From assembly GCF_045310525.1 (NCBI RefSeq), contig NZ_JBJHZY010000003.1, positions 62,001-126,000 on the forward strand: DNA of 64,000 bases, in the 5' to 3' direction. The stretch comes from Clostridium_AT radicumherbarum (lineage in GTDB: Bacteria; Bacillota; Clostridia; Clostridiales; Clostridiaceae). A model generated the notes under the pieces. The model did not search any database and was not told the DNA's origin. It saw only the letters and a list, made by a program, of their open reading frames with translations. Each line of letters opens with the position of its first letter. Position 1 is the stretch's first letter. The position numbers were made by a program, and so were the translations under genes. This document shows positions 34,483-43,079 of this stretch, piece after piece.

Positions 34483-35064
34483 ATGAAAATATCATTTAAA
34501 AGTATTATGATTGGTATAGGCATATCTATAATAATATCTGGAGTGTATTTGTATTCTAATTTTAATAATAAAGTTAATAATAAAAATGTTAATAAGCTTA
34601 CAACTAATAAATTTGAAGATAAATCTCTTAAGTTACAAATTTTGGATAAAGATACTAAAATCAATCTATCAGCTAATGGGGTAACTTATACATGTGATTA
34701 TGAAAATTTACCTTCAGGGAGTGACTACACCACAGATGCACCACACGAAGGGTTTATTTACCTTAGAGATTTAGAAATATTCTTGTCTAGATTAGAAGAA
34801 GGCACAAATCAAAGTATTCGTGAAGGAATTAATTCAGGCAAATCTATTTCTTATTCATGGACAGATTCTCTCTCATGGACAGCTACGCCGAATAATGAAG
34901 TAGATAACTGGCAGTTGAATTTAGATTTATTCTTAAACAAAGTTCCTCAAGGCAAAGGAATTCACATTAAAAGAGATGCTGTATCTTGGAAGGAAGATGA
35001 AGGAATATATATTCCAATAAAATATCTTTCTGACCTTGGATTACCTATAGAAAAAATTGAATAG
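34483..35064 (+). CDS. Membrane-anchored extracytoplasmic protein, stalk-domain-like
   Basis: 193 residues with a signal-anchor ('IMIGIGISIIISGVYLYS', about residues 8-25), an Asn/Lys linker and an external domain containing many aromatic residues. The segments 'FIYLRDLEIFLSRL' and 'GIYIPIKYLSDLGL' recall copper-amine-oxidase N-terminal-type stalk domains. Strong AGGAGG ribosome site. Probably cargo; could serve surface exclusion, but nothing proves it. Confidence 0.6.
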   Translation: MKISFKSIMIGIGISIIISGVYLYSNFNNKVNNKNVNKLTTNKFEDKSLKLQILDKDTKINLSANGVTYTCDYENLPSGSDYTTDAPHEGFIYLRDLEIFLSRLEEGTNQSIREGINSGKSISYSWTDSLSWTATPNNEVDNWQLNLDLFLNKVPQGKGIHIKRDAVSWKEDEGIYIPIKYLSDLGLPIEKIE

Positions 35065-35125
35065 TTTCGTTAAATAACATTGAAACCCAATTAACTAAAT
35101 TAACAATTTAAAAAAGGAGAAAATA

Positions 35126-35509
35126 ATGATAAACAACAAATATCCAACACATAAACAAAAAGATTTAATAGCAATATTAGGAGAACAAGTTTTAGAGCAA
35201 ATAAAAAATATATCGGAAAGTTTAACAGATGAGTATTACGAAAAAGTTTATGGAACATCTAAATTTATGGACATCAAAGAAAATAAAGAGGTATCCAGTA
35301 TTATAGGTTCATTAAATAGACTAGTAATGGAATTAAGCTTTATTGTTAATTTGATAAATAAAGTTGATAAAAGAATTATAATAAGTAAAGAACAATATAA
35401 GCAAAGTGAAGAGCAGCTAAAAAAAGATTATAGTTTTGTCGAACAGTATTTAATATTACCAGATATAGAACTTGTTATTAAGGAGATGAGAAAAGAATTA
35501 CATTATTAA
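35126..35509 (+). CDS. Hypothetical small helical protein
   Basis: 127 residues, charged and predicted mostly helical ('NNKYPTHKQKDLIAILGEQV', 'ELSFIVNLINKVDKR'). AAAAGGAG ribosome site five to six bases before the ATG. No membrane segment or catalytic motif. It may be an orphan antitoxin or immunity protein, but no family is recognised. Confidence 0.6.
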   Translation: MINNKYPTHKQKDLIAILGEQVLEQIKNISESLTDEYYEKVYGTSKFMDIKENKEVSSIIGSLNRLVMELSFIVNLINKVDKRIIISKEQYKQSEEQLKKDYSFVEQYLILPDIELVIKEMRKELHY

Positions 35510-35569
35510 AATATAAGAGGTATACATAATTACAGTTAGATATTTAGTGATATATGGTATAATATTATT

Positions 35570-35735
35570 AGTGCAGAGCATTAGAGCTTTGGAGTTTAAT
35601 GTGGAATGTAGACGTACTCCATACACCACAAACTAGACTATCCCTCTGGTGCCACGAAGGGACATAAAAAAATATCGTGGGTATTTATGGAGACAAAAAA
35701 GGCTGAGCTATTATTTATAGCTCAGTCTTTTGTTC
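35570..35735 (+). ncRNA. Candidate structured small RNA on the island
   Basis: A stretch with no gene has a promoter-like TATAAT (35558-35563; -35 weak) and ends in a Rho-independent terminator, GGCTGAGCTA (35701-35710) with TAGCTCAGTC (35718-35727) plus TTTT. Between them TCCCT (35641-35645) pairs with AGGGA (35658-35662), and the loop CCACGA (35652-35657) is complementary to TCGTGG (35675-35680), a possible H-type pseudoknot. Upstream, TGGAGT/ACTCCA (35590-35595/35616-35621) competes with AGTTT...GTGG/CCAC-AAACT (35593-35604/35626-35634). No known Rfam class is recognised. Confidence 0.55.
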
Positions 35736-35783
35736 ATGTGATAATAACAAGAGGTATTTACATAATTATTTATTTTGAAAATT

Positions 35784-37046
35784 TTATTTTTCAACTAATG
35801 AAAAAGGTTGATTCGATAAATTTATTTTACTAATTTTCCATGAATCATTTTCTTTTTTTAAGAAAAAGGTTGAATAAGACCGGTCATTTACCCAATATTC
35901 AATTACATTTATTTGATAAGAGTCATTAAATTTAACAGGAATAGAAGATTCATAATTAATATATTCACTAATATCTCTATCTGAATATTTCGAATTTTTT
36001 TCTAAGCTTTTAATTAAAGTATCGATTGAAAGATGATATTTTTCTTGTAAATATGATTTTGATAATAAGCTAGCAAATTTTTTATAATCTTTATTTATAA
36101 ATCTAGATTCATAATACTCCTTTACTGTTGTTTCTAACTCTTCATTAATATCATCCTTGCTTTCTTGCTTAGTGAAGCTGTATTTTTCATAGGTTTGTTC
36201 CTTATTTAGTTGAAAAATATCTAATTTACTTATTTGAGATTTTGGAATAACAACTAATGAATATGGGGTTGCAGTAAATCCAATAAAACTATCTGAGGTA
36301 GTGTCTAAATAATAATAAGTTTTGGACAAATTGTTTATTGTAGTTACTTTTGCAAATGTAAAAGACCGGGCTCCAGATTCGTAAAGGCTTAACTTTTTAT
36401 CCAATGTTTGTACTCCCCAAATATATGTTGAGATAATTATAGTAAAGAAAATAAGTATGAAAATATAAAACTTGTGTAAAAGTAAGTTGTATTTGTCGCT
36501 CCGAGCTTTAACAAGCTGGTCATTCGTCTTGGTTTTTTCTAATAACTCTAATCTTAGATTTATTACTTTATATATAATTATTTGAGAAAAGATAAGCATG
36601 GCATTATAAAGAATCTCATGATAGAAAGTGAACCATTTATATTGCATAAATGCTACTAAAGAACAACAGATTATGATTGGTATTAATTCACCTATGATTA
36701 GAAAAGTATCACTAGTAATTACTCTTTTGACAAAAGGAAATTTATCTTCAATATAAAAATTATACAAAGAGTAATATAAAATCATTGAAATGAATGTACA
36801 AAGTATAAGAGTTATTGAATAAATAATTCCATTAGAAATATATAAATATTTTGAGAAAGGTAAAAATCCACAGTAGGCGGTAGTTAATGTCTCAAATGGC
36901 GAACTATTTGGGACAAATGCACCCAAAAACCCAGTAGTGAATATAAATCCTATAAAATAGATAACTATAGGAAAGATTATAGAATATTTTAATACGGTAT
37001 TAAATAGTTTATTAAGTGAGTTAGTATTTAATGATTCTTCATCCAC
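35784..37046 (-). CDS. Multi-pass membrane protein with extracytoplasmic C-terminal domain
   Basis: 420 residues from a GTG at 37046 behind TGGAG. About five hydrophobic segments lie in residues 15-215 ('IIFPIVIYFIGFIFTTGFLG', 'LIIGELIPIIICCSLVAFM', 'FYIFILIFFTIIISTYIWGV'). A C-terminal domain (about 225-420) follows with 'YESRFINKDYKKFASLLSKSY', reminiscent of NTF2/DUF4878-like lipoprotein domains, and ends in a short beta-rich part. No family is recognised. The plus-strand terminator at 35701-35735 faces it. Cargo of the element. Confidence 0.65.
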   Translation of the reverse strand: MDEESLNTNSLNKLFNTVLKYSIIFPIVIYFIGFIFTTGFLGAFVPNSSPFETLTTAYCGFLPFSKYLYISNGIIYSITLILCTFISMILYYSLYNFYIEDKFPFVKRVITSDTFLIIGELIPIIICCSLVAFMQYKWFTFYHEILYNAMLIFSQIIIYKVINLRLELLEKTKTNDQLVKARSDKYNLLLHKFYIFILIFFTIIISTYIWGVQTLDKKLSLYESGARSFTFAKVTTINNLSKTYYYLDTTSDSFIGFTATPYSLVVIPKSQISKLDIFQLNKEQTYEKYSFTKQESKDDINEELETTVKEYYESRFINKDYKKFASLLSKSYLQEKYHLSIDTLIKSLEKNSKYSDRDISEYINYESSIPVKFNDSYQINVIEYWVNDRSYSTFFLKKENDSWKISKINLSNQPFSLVEK

Positions 37047-37604
37047 ATTATCAACTCCAGTTTATTATATACTATTAATAATAGTTCTCCAAATATTAGG
37101 AAAAACCTTTGGAATAATAAGGTATATAAATAGTATTATAAATATGAAAATTTATAATAATTTAAATAAGTTCAAAGTATAGGGAATAAGTTATTATAGA
37201 GCATTTATAATTGAGAGTAACTCTATAAATTTATTAGGATTAAGGATACCTATATTATTTTTAATTTCAATTTTAAATAATAAACTACAGGATTGACTTA
37301 ACACAGACTCGATAAGGTCTGTGTTTTTATTTAGAAAAATGTAAATAGATTTATATGTTTTAATTAATTCTGAAATAATATTCGTAATAGTAAACTTTTA
37401 CAAATTAACAAAAAAACATGTGAAATAGAACCCAAGAATGTTATAATTTTATTTGCGAATATATTCGTAAATTGTAAAACTAATGCGAAAATAATATAAA
37501 TAATATTTGAATTGATCTTAATTTATTTAATGGTATGGTAATTGAATAAATTACGGGGGGGATTTTAAACGAAAAGCTTATTTAAAAAATGCAATAAAGA
37601 AATT
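37047..37604. other. 558-bp non-coding stretch with terminator and dyad
   Basis: ACACAGAC (37301-37308) and GTCTGTGT (37317-37324) plus TTTTT form a clear terminator although no plus-strand gene lies just upstream, so a short transcript from 37047-37300 is possible. TTTGCGAATATATTCGTAAA (37452-37471) is a near-perfect dyad, with a half copy ATATTCGTAA near 37378; it may control the gene at 37605. Confidence 0.55.
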
Positions 37605-38243
37605 TTGAAACATATTTTATTAAAAGACGAAAAAATTTCTGTTAAATTGTATATAATTTTCATTTATATACTGATACTAGCATCCTCAATATTAATATCG
37701 ATAAAATCAAAATTTCTGGCAATAAGCTTTGTTTTAATCAGCGTAGCTTTTTTGTATATCATATTTTTTATAGTAAACTTTATTTTTGAAGGGCCTGTAA
37801 GATTTTTATTTAAAAATGAAATAGATATATGTATAAGAGTTGAAGAAATATTCAATTATGCAGAGTTAAAAAAATATAATACATATTTAACTGACAATAA
37901 ATTTCCGAATATAAATAAATTGATATATAAAGATAAACTACCTAAAAAAGAAATATTATCATTTTGGAAGTATAAACTTTCATCAAAGAAAGAAACGTCT
38001 CAAGTTACGCTTCCATTTATTGTACTTTTGATTCTTGCATTATTAAATGCTCCTATAAAAGAATATATTTTAAATTATATTTTTAGTGCACCTTTAAAAG
38101 AATATGATATTGAATATTTAAAATGGATAATTCAAGTTTTATCTTTACCATATGCTTTTGTTGTATATCATTCAAATATAGAGAGATTTAACAGTTGTAT
38201 AATTAAAATAGAATTTTTGAAAGATATAATTAAACATGAATAA
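37605..38243 (+). CDS. Hypothetical membrane protein
   Basis: 212 residues from a TTG at 37605. Two adjacent N-terminal membrane segments ('LYIIFIYILILASSILISI', 'FVLISVAFLYIIFFIVNFIF'), then a cytoplasmic-looking charged region and two further hydrophobic stretches. The frame is open back to 37569 with only non-standard starts, and a GGGGGGG tract lies at 37555-37561, so the true start may be upstream. No family recognised. Low GC and placement mark it as island cargo. Confidence 0.6.
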   Translation: MKHILLKDEKISVKLYIIFIYILILASSILISIKSKFLAISFVLISVAFLYIIFFIVNFIFEGPVRFLFKNEIDICIRVEEIFNYAELKKYNTYLTDNKFPNINKLIYKDKLPKKEILSFWKYKLSSKKETSQVTLPFIVLLILALLNAPIKEYILNYIFSAPLKEYDIEYLKWIIQVLSLPYAFVVYHSNIERFNSCIIKIEFLKDIIKHE

Positions 38244-38323
38244 TAATCTAATGTAAATTTGGGTGTTATTTAGAAAAGAATATTAAGATTGAGTATTACC
38301 TTATATTAAAAGGGGGAGCTATA

Positions 38324-38476
38324 ATGAAACAAGCTTTCTTTGAATATAATATGAAAAGTGGAAATATTATTGATAATATTAAAAAGGATGGAATAATTGT
38401 TTTAGATGCTAATGTACTATTAAATATATATAGGTTTAATAAAGATAATAGGGAAAAATACTTTAACATGGGGTGA
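38324..38476 (+). pseudogene. Truncated PIN-like (DUF4935/PIN_8) ribonuclease gene
   Basis: The first 50 codons, with an AGGGGGAG ribosome site, read 'DGIIVLDANVLLNIYRFNK', which is the opening of PIN_8 domains: first catalytic Asp in LDANVLL, followed by the RF/Y segment. After 'REKYFNMG' the frame ends in TGA and unrelated sequence follows, so the remaining acidic residues are lost. PIN_8 proteins are large RNase-type toxins or defence effectors. The product here is very unlikely to be active. Confidence 0.65.
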
Positions 38477-38890
38477 TTTAGCTAATCTTAAAATAAATCC
38501 AGATACATTGGCAAGTGCGAATAATATAAAGATAAATCCGGATATGGTGCTAGTATAATATAGAACTAGTTTGTAAATGTCCCTGGCTGTTAGTGATATG
38601 ACTATTAAAGCTTTGATTTGTGAAGAACTCGGACTAGGCATGTTTTACGAGCAAATGGTAAAGCAGAATATCTTGCAGGTTTCGGCCGTAAGAAACGATC
38701 GAAGAGAGTTATGAATGCTTTTAAGATGGATTTACAATCTCTTTAATTAGGCTTAAAAGTTACTGTATAATTGATATTAAGCTTGTTGTCTGTTATAATA
38801 ATTAAAATAGATTTGGTGTGTCCGTATTGCATTTTTCTTCAAGGTAATACTTGATAAAAGAACACGCACAAATTAGATAGGGGTGAGTTT
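38477..38890. other. Degenerate stretch upstream of the methyltransferase gene
   Basis: No intact gene. Short open pieces such as 'LRANGKAEYLAGFGRKKRSK' (near 38642-38700) look like remnants of coding sequence. A TTGATA...TAATAA-type promoter for the methyltransferase could lie near 38770-38800, but it is not clear. Confidence 0.4.
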
Positions 38891-41830
38891 TTGGCACACA
38901 TTGATGAAATCATCAAACAAATGGGATATGCTGAGTCATCATGCTTAAAATATAAGCACGATAACTTTAGTGATGCATTACTTTCTGCCCACACAGCAAA
39001 GGTGCTGGATGAACTTTCTCCGTATGCCATTTACCTGATCGATGATAACCCTTTTGTTCTGTTTTTTGAAGAGCACCCAAATCAAGACGAAAGCAAACAA
39101 TTAAACAGAAAAATTTGGAACGCTCAAATTCCAATTGTAATAGTTTGTGGAACCAGTGATGTAAAAATATATAATGGATGTTTTATTGACAGAGAAGAGT
39201 GCATTTTAGAACAAGTGGGGAGCATTGCAGCAGACACAATTGACGAAAACTCTCCCTTTTCCTATTGGGATATCACTAATCAGAACTTTTGGGGAAAATA
39301 TGATAGACAGTTCAGCGGCGAAAAGCTTAACGATTGCTTGTTGAGCAATTTAGCTGATATCACTGAGAAGCTAAGAAATTTGTACCATGTTTCTTTCGCG
39401 ACCAAACTGATGTTACGACTTATTTTTATTCGATACCTTATTGATCGTGGTGTCGATTTGGACTACATTGGTTTTTCGTCTGATGTTCAAGTTTCGAGAA
39501 ATTCATTTTTGGAATTATTAGACCATAAGGAAAATTTATATGCGTTATTTTCACATTTAAAAGAAAAATTTAATGGAAACTTATTTGAACTTAATAATGA
39601 GATTTATGATTCTAGCCTAACGGTTGATGTTCTACAGGTATTGCGCGATTTCCTATCGGCCAATATTGACACCAAGACAGGTCAACTTTCCTTTTTTGAC
39701 CTATACGATTTTAACATTATTCCCGTGGAACTGATTAGTAATATCTATGAAATATTGTTAGGACAAGAAAAAAGAGATAAAGATAATGCCTTTTATACAC
39801 CACAATACTTGGTCGATTATATTTTAGATCATTCCATCTCGCAATTTGTCAGAGATAATGGAAAATGTAAAGTCTTAGACCCATCCTGTGGTTCCGGAAT
39901 ATTTTTAGTTGAAAGCTATCGCCGCATGGTTGAAAAAGAACTTAACGGGGCGCAATTTACTGATGACAATGAAGTTCTACAGCGTATATTGACCGAAAAT
40001 ATTTATGGCGTTGACCTTAACCCAGATGCTATAGATGTTGCTATTTTTTCACTATACCTTGCTGTTTTAGATTATAAAAACCCAAAGACACTTAACAAGT
40101 TTGTATTGCCTAACCTTAAGGGGAAAAACCTTTTTGCCAAGGATTTTTTTGATGAGGATGCATTATCATCACTTCAGACAGTCGCATTTGATTTTATTGT
40201 TGGTAATCCTCCGTGGGGAAAAGGTAATCAATTGCAAACGGACTATTGCACAAAACGAAACTATAAAAAATATATGCAGAATAGCGATACGTGCAGAGGA
40301 TTTATTCTTCGCTCGAAAGATTTTAGCAGTGCAAACACGCAATGCTGTTTTGTGTTGCACTCAAAGCTACTGTATATGCAAAAACAGCCTTCAAAAAGTT
40401 TCAGAGGCTACCTACTCAATAACACTGAAATCATGAGAATTGTTGAATTGTCTTCCGTTCGCAAGCTTGTGTTTAAAAACGCTGATGCTCCTGCGGTGGT
40501 CTTGTCATATCGTTTCTCAGATAAGAATGTGCTCGAGAATCGCTTTGAATACATTTCTATGAAACCGAATATTTTCTTTCGTTTGTTTAACATTATTGTT
40601 GTTGAAAAGAACGATGTTAAGCAAATTAAGCAGCGATTACTCGCTGAGAATGATTGGGTATGGAAAACACTTGTTTATGGATTAACAGGAGATATTGATA
40701 ACATTCTGAGAATAAAAAATGAATATAAGACCCTTGGAGATGCAATTAGTGAGCAATCTCCGAAATTGATAGTCGGAACAGGCATGAAATATAGTGCGAA
40801 AGATAGTAATGGTAAAGTTAATAAAAAAGATGCCTCACATTTAATAGGCAGATCGTTTTTGGAATCTACAGCGATTGATCATTTTCAAATTGATTTAAGC
40901 CGCTTAACTTCTTTTAATCAAAGAAAAGTAGAGAGTATTCGCAATGAAAAGTTATACGAGGCCCCCTACTGCTTGGTCAGACGCGGTCTTGATATGAGTG
41001 ATTATACTATGCGAGCTGTTTATTCCGAGACAAGTTTTATTTTTAGAGAAGCTTTTTATGCAATTAAGGGCTCTGTTGAACAAAAAACACAATTACTTAA
41101 TATTGTTGGATTATTAAATTCAAATGCTTATGCCTATTTTAATTTAATGCTTAATTCGTCTTTAGGCGTTGAACGGGAACAAAGACAGATGGATGAAATC
41201 CTTTTGTTTCCGTATATATATGCAGATGATATTGCTCAACTTGTGGAGAAAATCCAAAATGCAAATAATACAAATAATGAACTTTCTATCTCGAAAGATA
41301 CATCTTGCGATATGGAAGAACTAAAATATCTCATCCTTAAAGCATTTCATCTTTTAGACAATGAATTTGTTGATTACGCACTTAGTATACAAATTCCACA
41401 ATTAACCCAAAGTAATGACCATAATATATATCGTGACGCTGAAATCAAGGATTTTGAATTGTATGCTAAACCATTTTACGATTATTTAGCTGCAGTATTT
41501 GCAACATCAAAAAAGCATATACTAATTAATGTTTATCAAAAAATTGCCAAACATTACAGTGCAGTTGAAGTAGTTTTGCAAGATGAAAAACCACAAAAAT
41601 GGTTTCAAGTTATAAATGATCGTGATTCTTCCAAGGAAGCTTCAACCAAATTTTCAGCGTATAAAATAAACGATTTGTTCTTTGAATTAAAAGATGTTAT
41701 TAACTTCGAAGAAAATTCTTTCTATATAGTTAAGCCAAACCACTATAAAAATTGGCATCCTGCAATAGCACAACTTGATTTGATGGAAGCTGTTAATCAA
41801 ATTCTCTCAAGAAATGGAGGGGATATTTGA
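38891..41830 (+). CDS. Large N6-adenine DNA methyltransferase (Eco57I/type I-like) of an R-M system
   Basis: 979 residues from a TTG behind GGGGTGAG. An N-terminal domain (about 1-150) resembles the NTD of type I/IIG enzymes; a helical domain follows ('LYHVSFATKLMLRLIFIRYL'). Motif I is 'VLDPSCGSGIFLVESY' at about residue 328 and motif IV NPPW at 439-442, the adenine-N6 signature. The C-terminal 500 residues form target-recognition and helical parts. No PD-(D/E)XK motif is apparent in its own N-terminus, and a separate nuclease gene overlaps its stop. Higher GC than neighbours suggests independent acquisition. Confidence 0.9.
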   Translation: MAHIDEIIKQMGYAESSCLKYKHDNFSDALLSAHTAKVLDELSPYAIYLIDDNPFVLFFEEHPNQDESKQLNRKIWNAQIPIVIVCGTSDVKIYNGCFIDREECILEQVGSIAADTIDENSPFSYWDITNQNFWGKYDRQFSGEKLNDCLLSNLADITEKLRNLYHVSFATKLMLRLIFIRYLIDRGVDLDYIGFSSDVQVSRNSFLELLDHKENLYALFSHLKEKFNGNLFELNNEIYDSSLTVDVLQVLRDFLSANIDTKTGQLSFFDLYDFNIIPVELISNIYEILLGQEKRDKDNAFYTPQYLVDYILDHSISQFVRDNGKCKVLDPSCGSGIFLVESYRRMVEKELNGAQFTDDNEVLQRILTENIYGVDLNPDAIDVAIFSLYLAVLDYKNPKTLNKFVLPNLKGKNLFAKDFFDEDALSSLQTVAFDFIVGNPPWGKGNQLQTDYCTKRNYKKYMQNSDTCRGFILRSKDFSSANTQCCFVLHSKLLYMQKQPSKSFRGYLLNNTEIMRIVELSSVRKLVFKNADAPAVVLSYRFSDKNVLENRFEYISMKPNIFFRLFNIIVVEKNDVKQIKQRLLAENDWVWKTLVYGLTGDIDNILRIKNEYKTLGDAISEQSPKLIVGTGMKYSAKDSNGKVNKKDASHLIGRSFLESTAIDHFQIDLSRLTSFNQRKVESIRNEKLYEAPYCLVRRGLDMSDYTMRAVYSETSFIFREAFYAIKGSVEQKTQLLNIVGLLNSNAYAYFNLMLNSSLGVEREQRQMDEILLFPYIYADDIAQLVEKIQNANNTNNELSISKDTSCDMEELKYLILKAFHLLDNEFVDYALSIQIPQLTQSNDHNIYRDAEIKDFELYAKPFYDYLAAVFATSKKHILINVYQKIAKHYSAVEVVLQDEKPQKWFQVINDRDSSKEASTKFSAYKINDLFFELKDVINFEENSFYIVKPNHYKNWHPAIAQLDLMEAVNQILSRNGGDI

Positions 41831-42483
41831 TGGGCGGCTTTAAGAATGAGTCTAATAATATAGCGTTTGAGAAAGGGCTTTTTAGTTTAATAATCGTGCA
41901 CCTATATCAATGTAGCCGAGATATGATCCAAGCATGCAAAAACACTGGAAGGCACCTACACAATCATGAAGACAGGATCACGGATCGGCTTGTGGCTCAG
42001 CACCTTAATTTCAACAATTGGGGCTTAAGGTTCATTCCGCAATCTCCGGAAACGTTTATTCCTGACGAAGACCAGTATAGAGGGAGATGTGACATAAAGG
42101 TTGTATCCAATAATTGGTTCGCCGACCTAAATGATTACTACCTCATTGAATGTAAGCGTATTGATGGAGAAAATCACTTGAATCGCCAGTATATTTTAGA
42201 GGGTGTCTCTCGATTTGTTGTTAATTCACCTAAGTATCCTTCTTATCATAAGCGTAACATAATGTTTGGATATGTTGTAAAAACTATTGATGTTCCAAAG
42301 AACACTGCCATAATTGAACAGTTGCAAAGGGACTTGCTTTTAGGAGTGCTGGTGGATGATTTTGTGCTTCTTAATAATGAAAACGTAGAATTTTACCATT
42401 ATAGTTGCCTATATCAATCTGATGCTATTGGAAGCATTGAGTTAGACCACTTGTTCTATGATTTTTCTGAGGTCATTCAATGA
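41830..42483 (+). CDS. Putative PD-(D/E)XK restriction endonuclease partner
   Basis: 217 residues; its ATG overlaps the methyltransferase TGA (TGATG), implying coupled translation. A PD-(D/E)XK-like arrangement is visible: Asp in 'YRGRCDIKVVSNNW' (about residue 87) and 'YYLIECKRIDG' (E-x-K at about 105-112), preceded by 'EDRITDRLVAQHLNF'. The order methyltransferase-nuclease supports restriction of DNA lacking the cognate mark. No family name is certain, and a specificity or regulatory role is possible. Confidence 0.7.
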   Translation: MGGFKNESNNIAFEKGLFSLIIVHLYQCSRDMIQACKNTGRHLHNHEDRITDRLVAQHLNFNNWGLRFIPQSPETFIPDEDQYRGRCDIKVVSNNWFADLNDYYLIECKRIDGENHLNRQYILEGVSRFVVNSPKYPSYHKRNIMFGYVVKTIDVPKNTAIIEQLQRDLLLGVLVDDFVLLNNENVEFYHYSCLYQSDAIGSIELDHLFYDFSEVIQ

Positions 42484-42509
42484 AATACTTAAGTTGCTCA
42501 CTTAGCTCG

Positions 42510-42757
42510 CGTATGCATCCCTGAGTAGCAAATATCTTCAGTACGAGGTATCAAATGGAACAGTTCTTGAATATAATAATGAAATAGAAACTGTATCTGT
42601 GAAAGATGCCTTTAAATTAAAATCATTATTTGATGGAATACCGCTTTATAGGAAATGGAGACAGTATGCCGAAATAAATGATATTACTTATCCACTTGAA
42701 AAAGAACATATAAAGAGACTTGTTGATAAAGATGAGAGAGTAAAGAGTAAAAAATAG
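42510..42757 (+). pseudogene. Coding remnant at the right end of the element
   Basis: An open frame without any usable start encodes 'QYEVSNGTVLEYNNEIETVS' and continues through 'LKSLFDGIPLYRKWRQYAEI' to a Lys-rich end. It reads like the C-terminus of a real protein that lost its 5' end, perhaps during insertion of the restriction genes. Family not recognised. Confidence 0.5.
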
Positions 42758-42768
42758 GGTTTATAAAA

Positions 42769-42790
42769 ATGACGGGAAATATGACGGGAA
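42769..42790. promoter_or_regulatory. Putative integrase arm-type sites, right end
   Basis: ATGACGGGAA occurs twice with a 12-bp period (42769-42778 and 42781-42790), in the same orientation as the pair near attL at 24072-24094. Confidence 0.5.
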
Positions 42791-42914
42791 AACACAAAAA
42801 CATACTTGACGATGAATAAGAATGAATGAGAAAGATATTGTTTTAAATGCTGATGAATAAAGGATTATAGAGATTTATTTAAGTTTAAAAATACTCATTA
42901 AAAAAGAAGGTATA

Positions 42915-42962
42915 TGATTCGTAATCAGTAGGTCGTGGGTTCGATTCCCTTCAGGAGCTCCA
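42915..42962. repeat. attR: 48-bp copy of the tRNA-Thr 3' end
   Basis: Exact copy of 23980-24027, beginning in the anticodon arm and ending at CCA. It defines a first element of about 18.9 kb. It is also the left boundary of the second segment that ends at 45137. Confidence 0.93.
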
Positions 42963-42974
42963 TATGAAATCAAT

Positions 42975-43007
42975 AGCTCTAGGAAATCCTAGAGCTTAAA
43001 TTTTATT
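42975..43007. terminator. Terminator next to attR
   Basis: AGCTCTAGG (42975-42983) and CCTAGAGCT (42988-42996) enclose AAAT and are followed by TAAATTTTATTT. It occupies the same place relative to the repeat as the terminator after the intact tRNA, so it was probably a tRNA terminator of a former configuration. Confidence 0.7.
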
Positions 43008-43010
43008 TAA

Positions 43011-43030
43011 TACACCTTAATATACACCTA
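43011..43030. promoter_or_regulatory. Second-segment arm-type site, left
   Basis: TACACCT-N5-TACACCTA. The same pair with the same spacing is at 44957-44976, so both ends of the 42963-45137 segment carry it. It differs from the TGACGGG sites of the first element. Confidence 0.5.
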
Positions 43031-43079
43031 CTGATAAATTTTAAGGTCAAAATTAGGTCATCCCGATTGCAATTGTCAT

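Noticed and set aside
35570..35735. Retron msr-msd RNA
   Set aside because: No reverse transcriptase gene occurs nearby, and the fold shows no a1/a2 terminal repeat pairing.
37452..37471. LexA (SOS) box
   Set aside because: The dyad CGAATATATTCG differs in length and centre from the Gram-positive LexA site CGAAC-N4-GTTCG, so only an unnamed dyad is reported.
38892..38907. TTGGCAC...TTGAT as a second sigma-54 promoter
   Set aside because: It lies inside the methyltransferase start and the spacing and -12 element do not fit.
40101..40436. 111-codon frame within the methyltransferase gene
   Set aside because: No ribosome site; Cys/Arg-rich shadow in another frame of a well-conserved enzyme.
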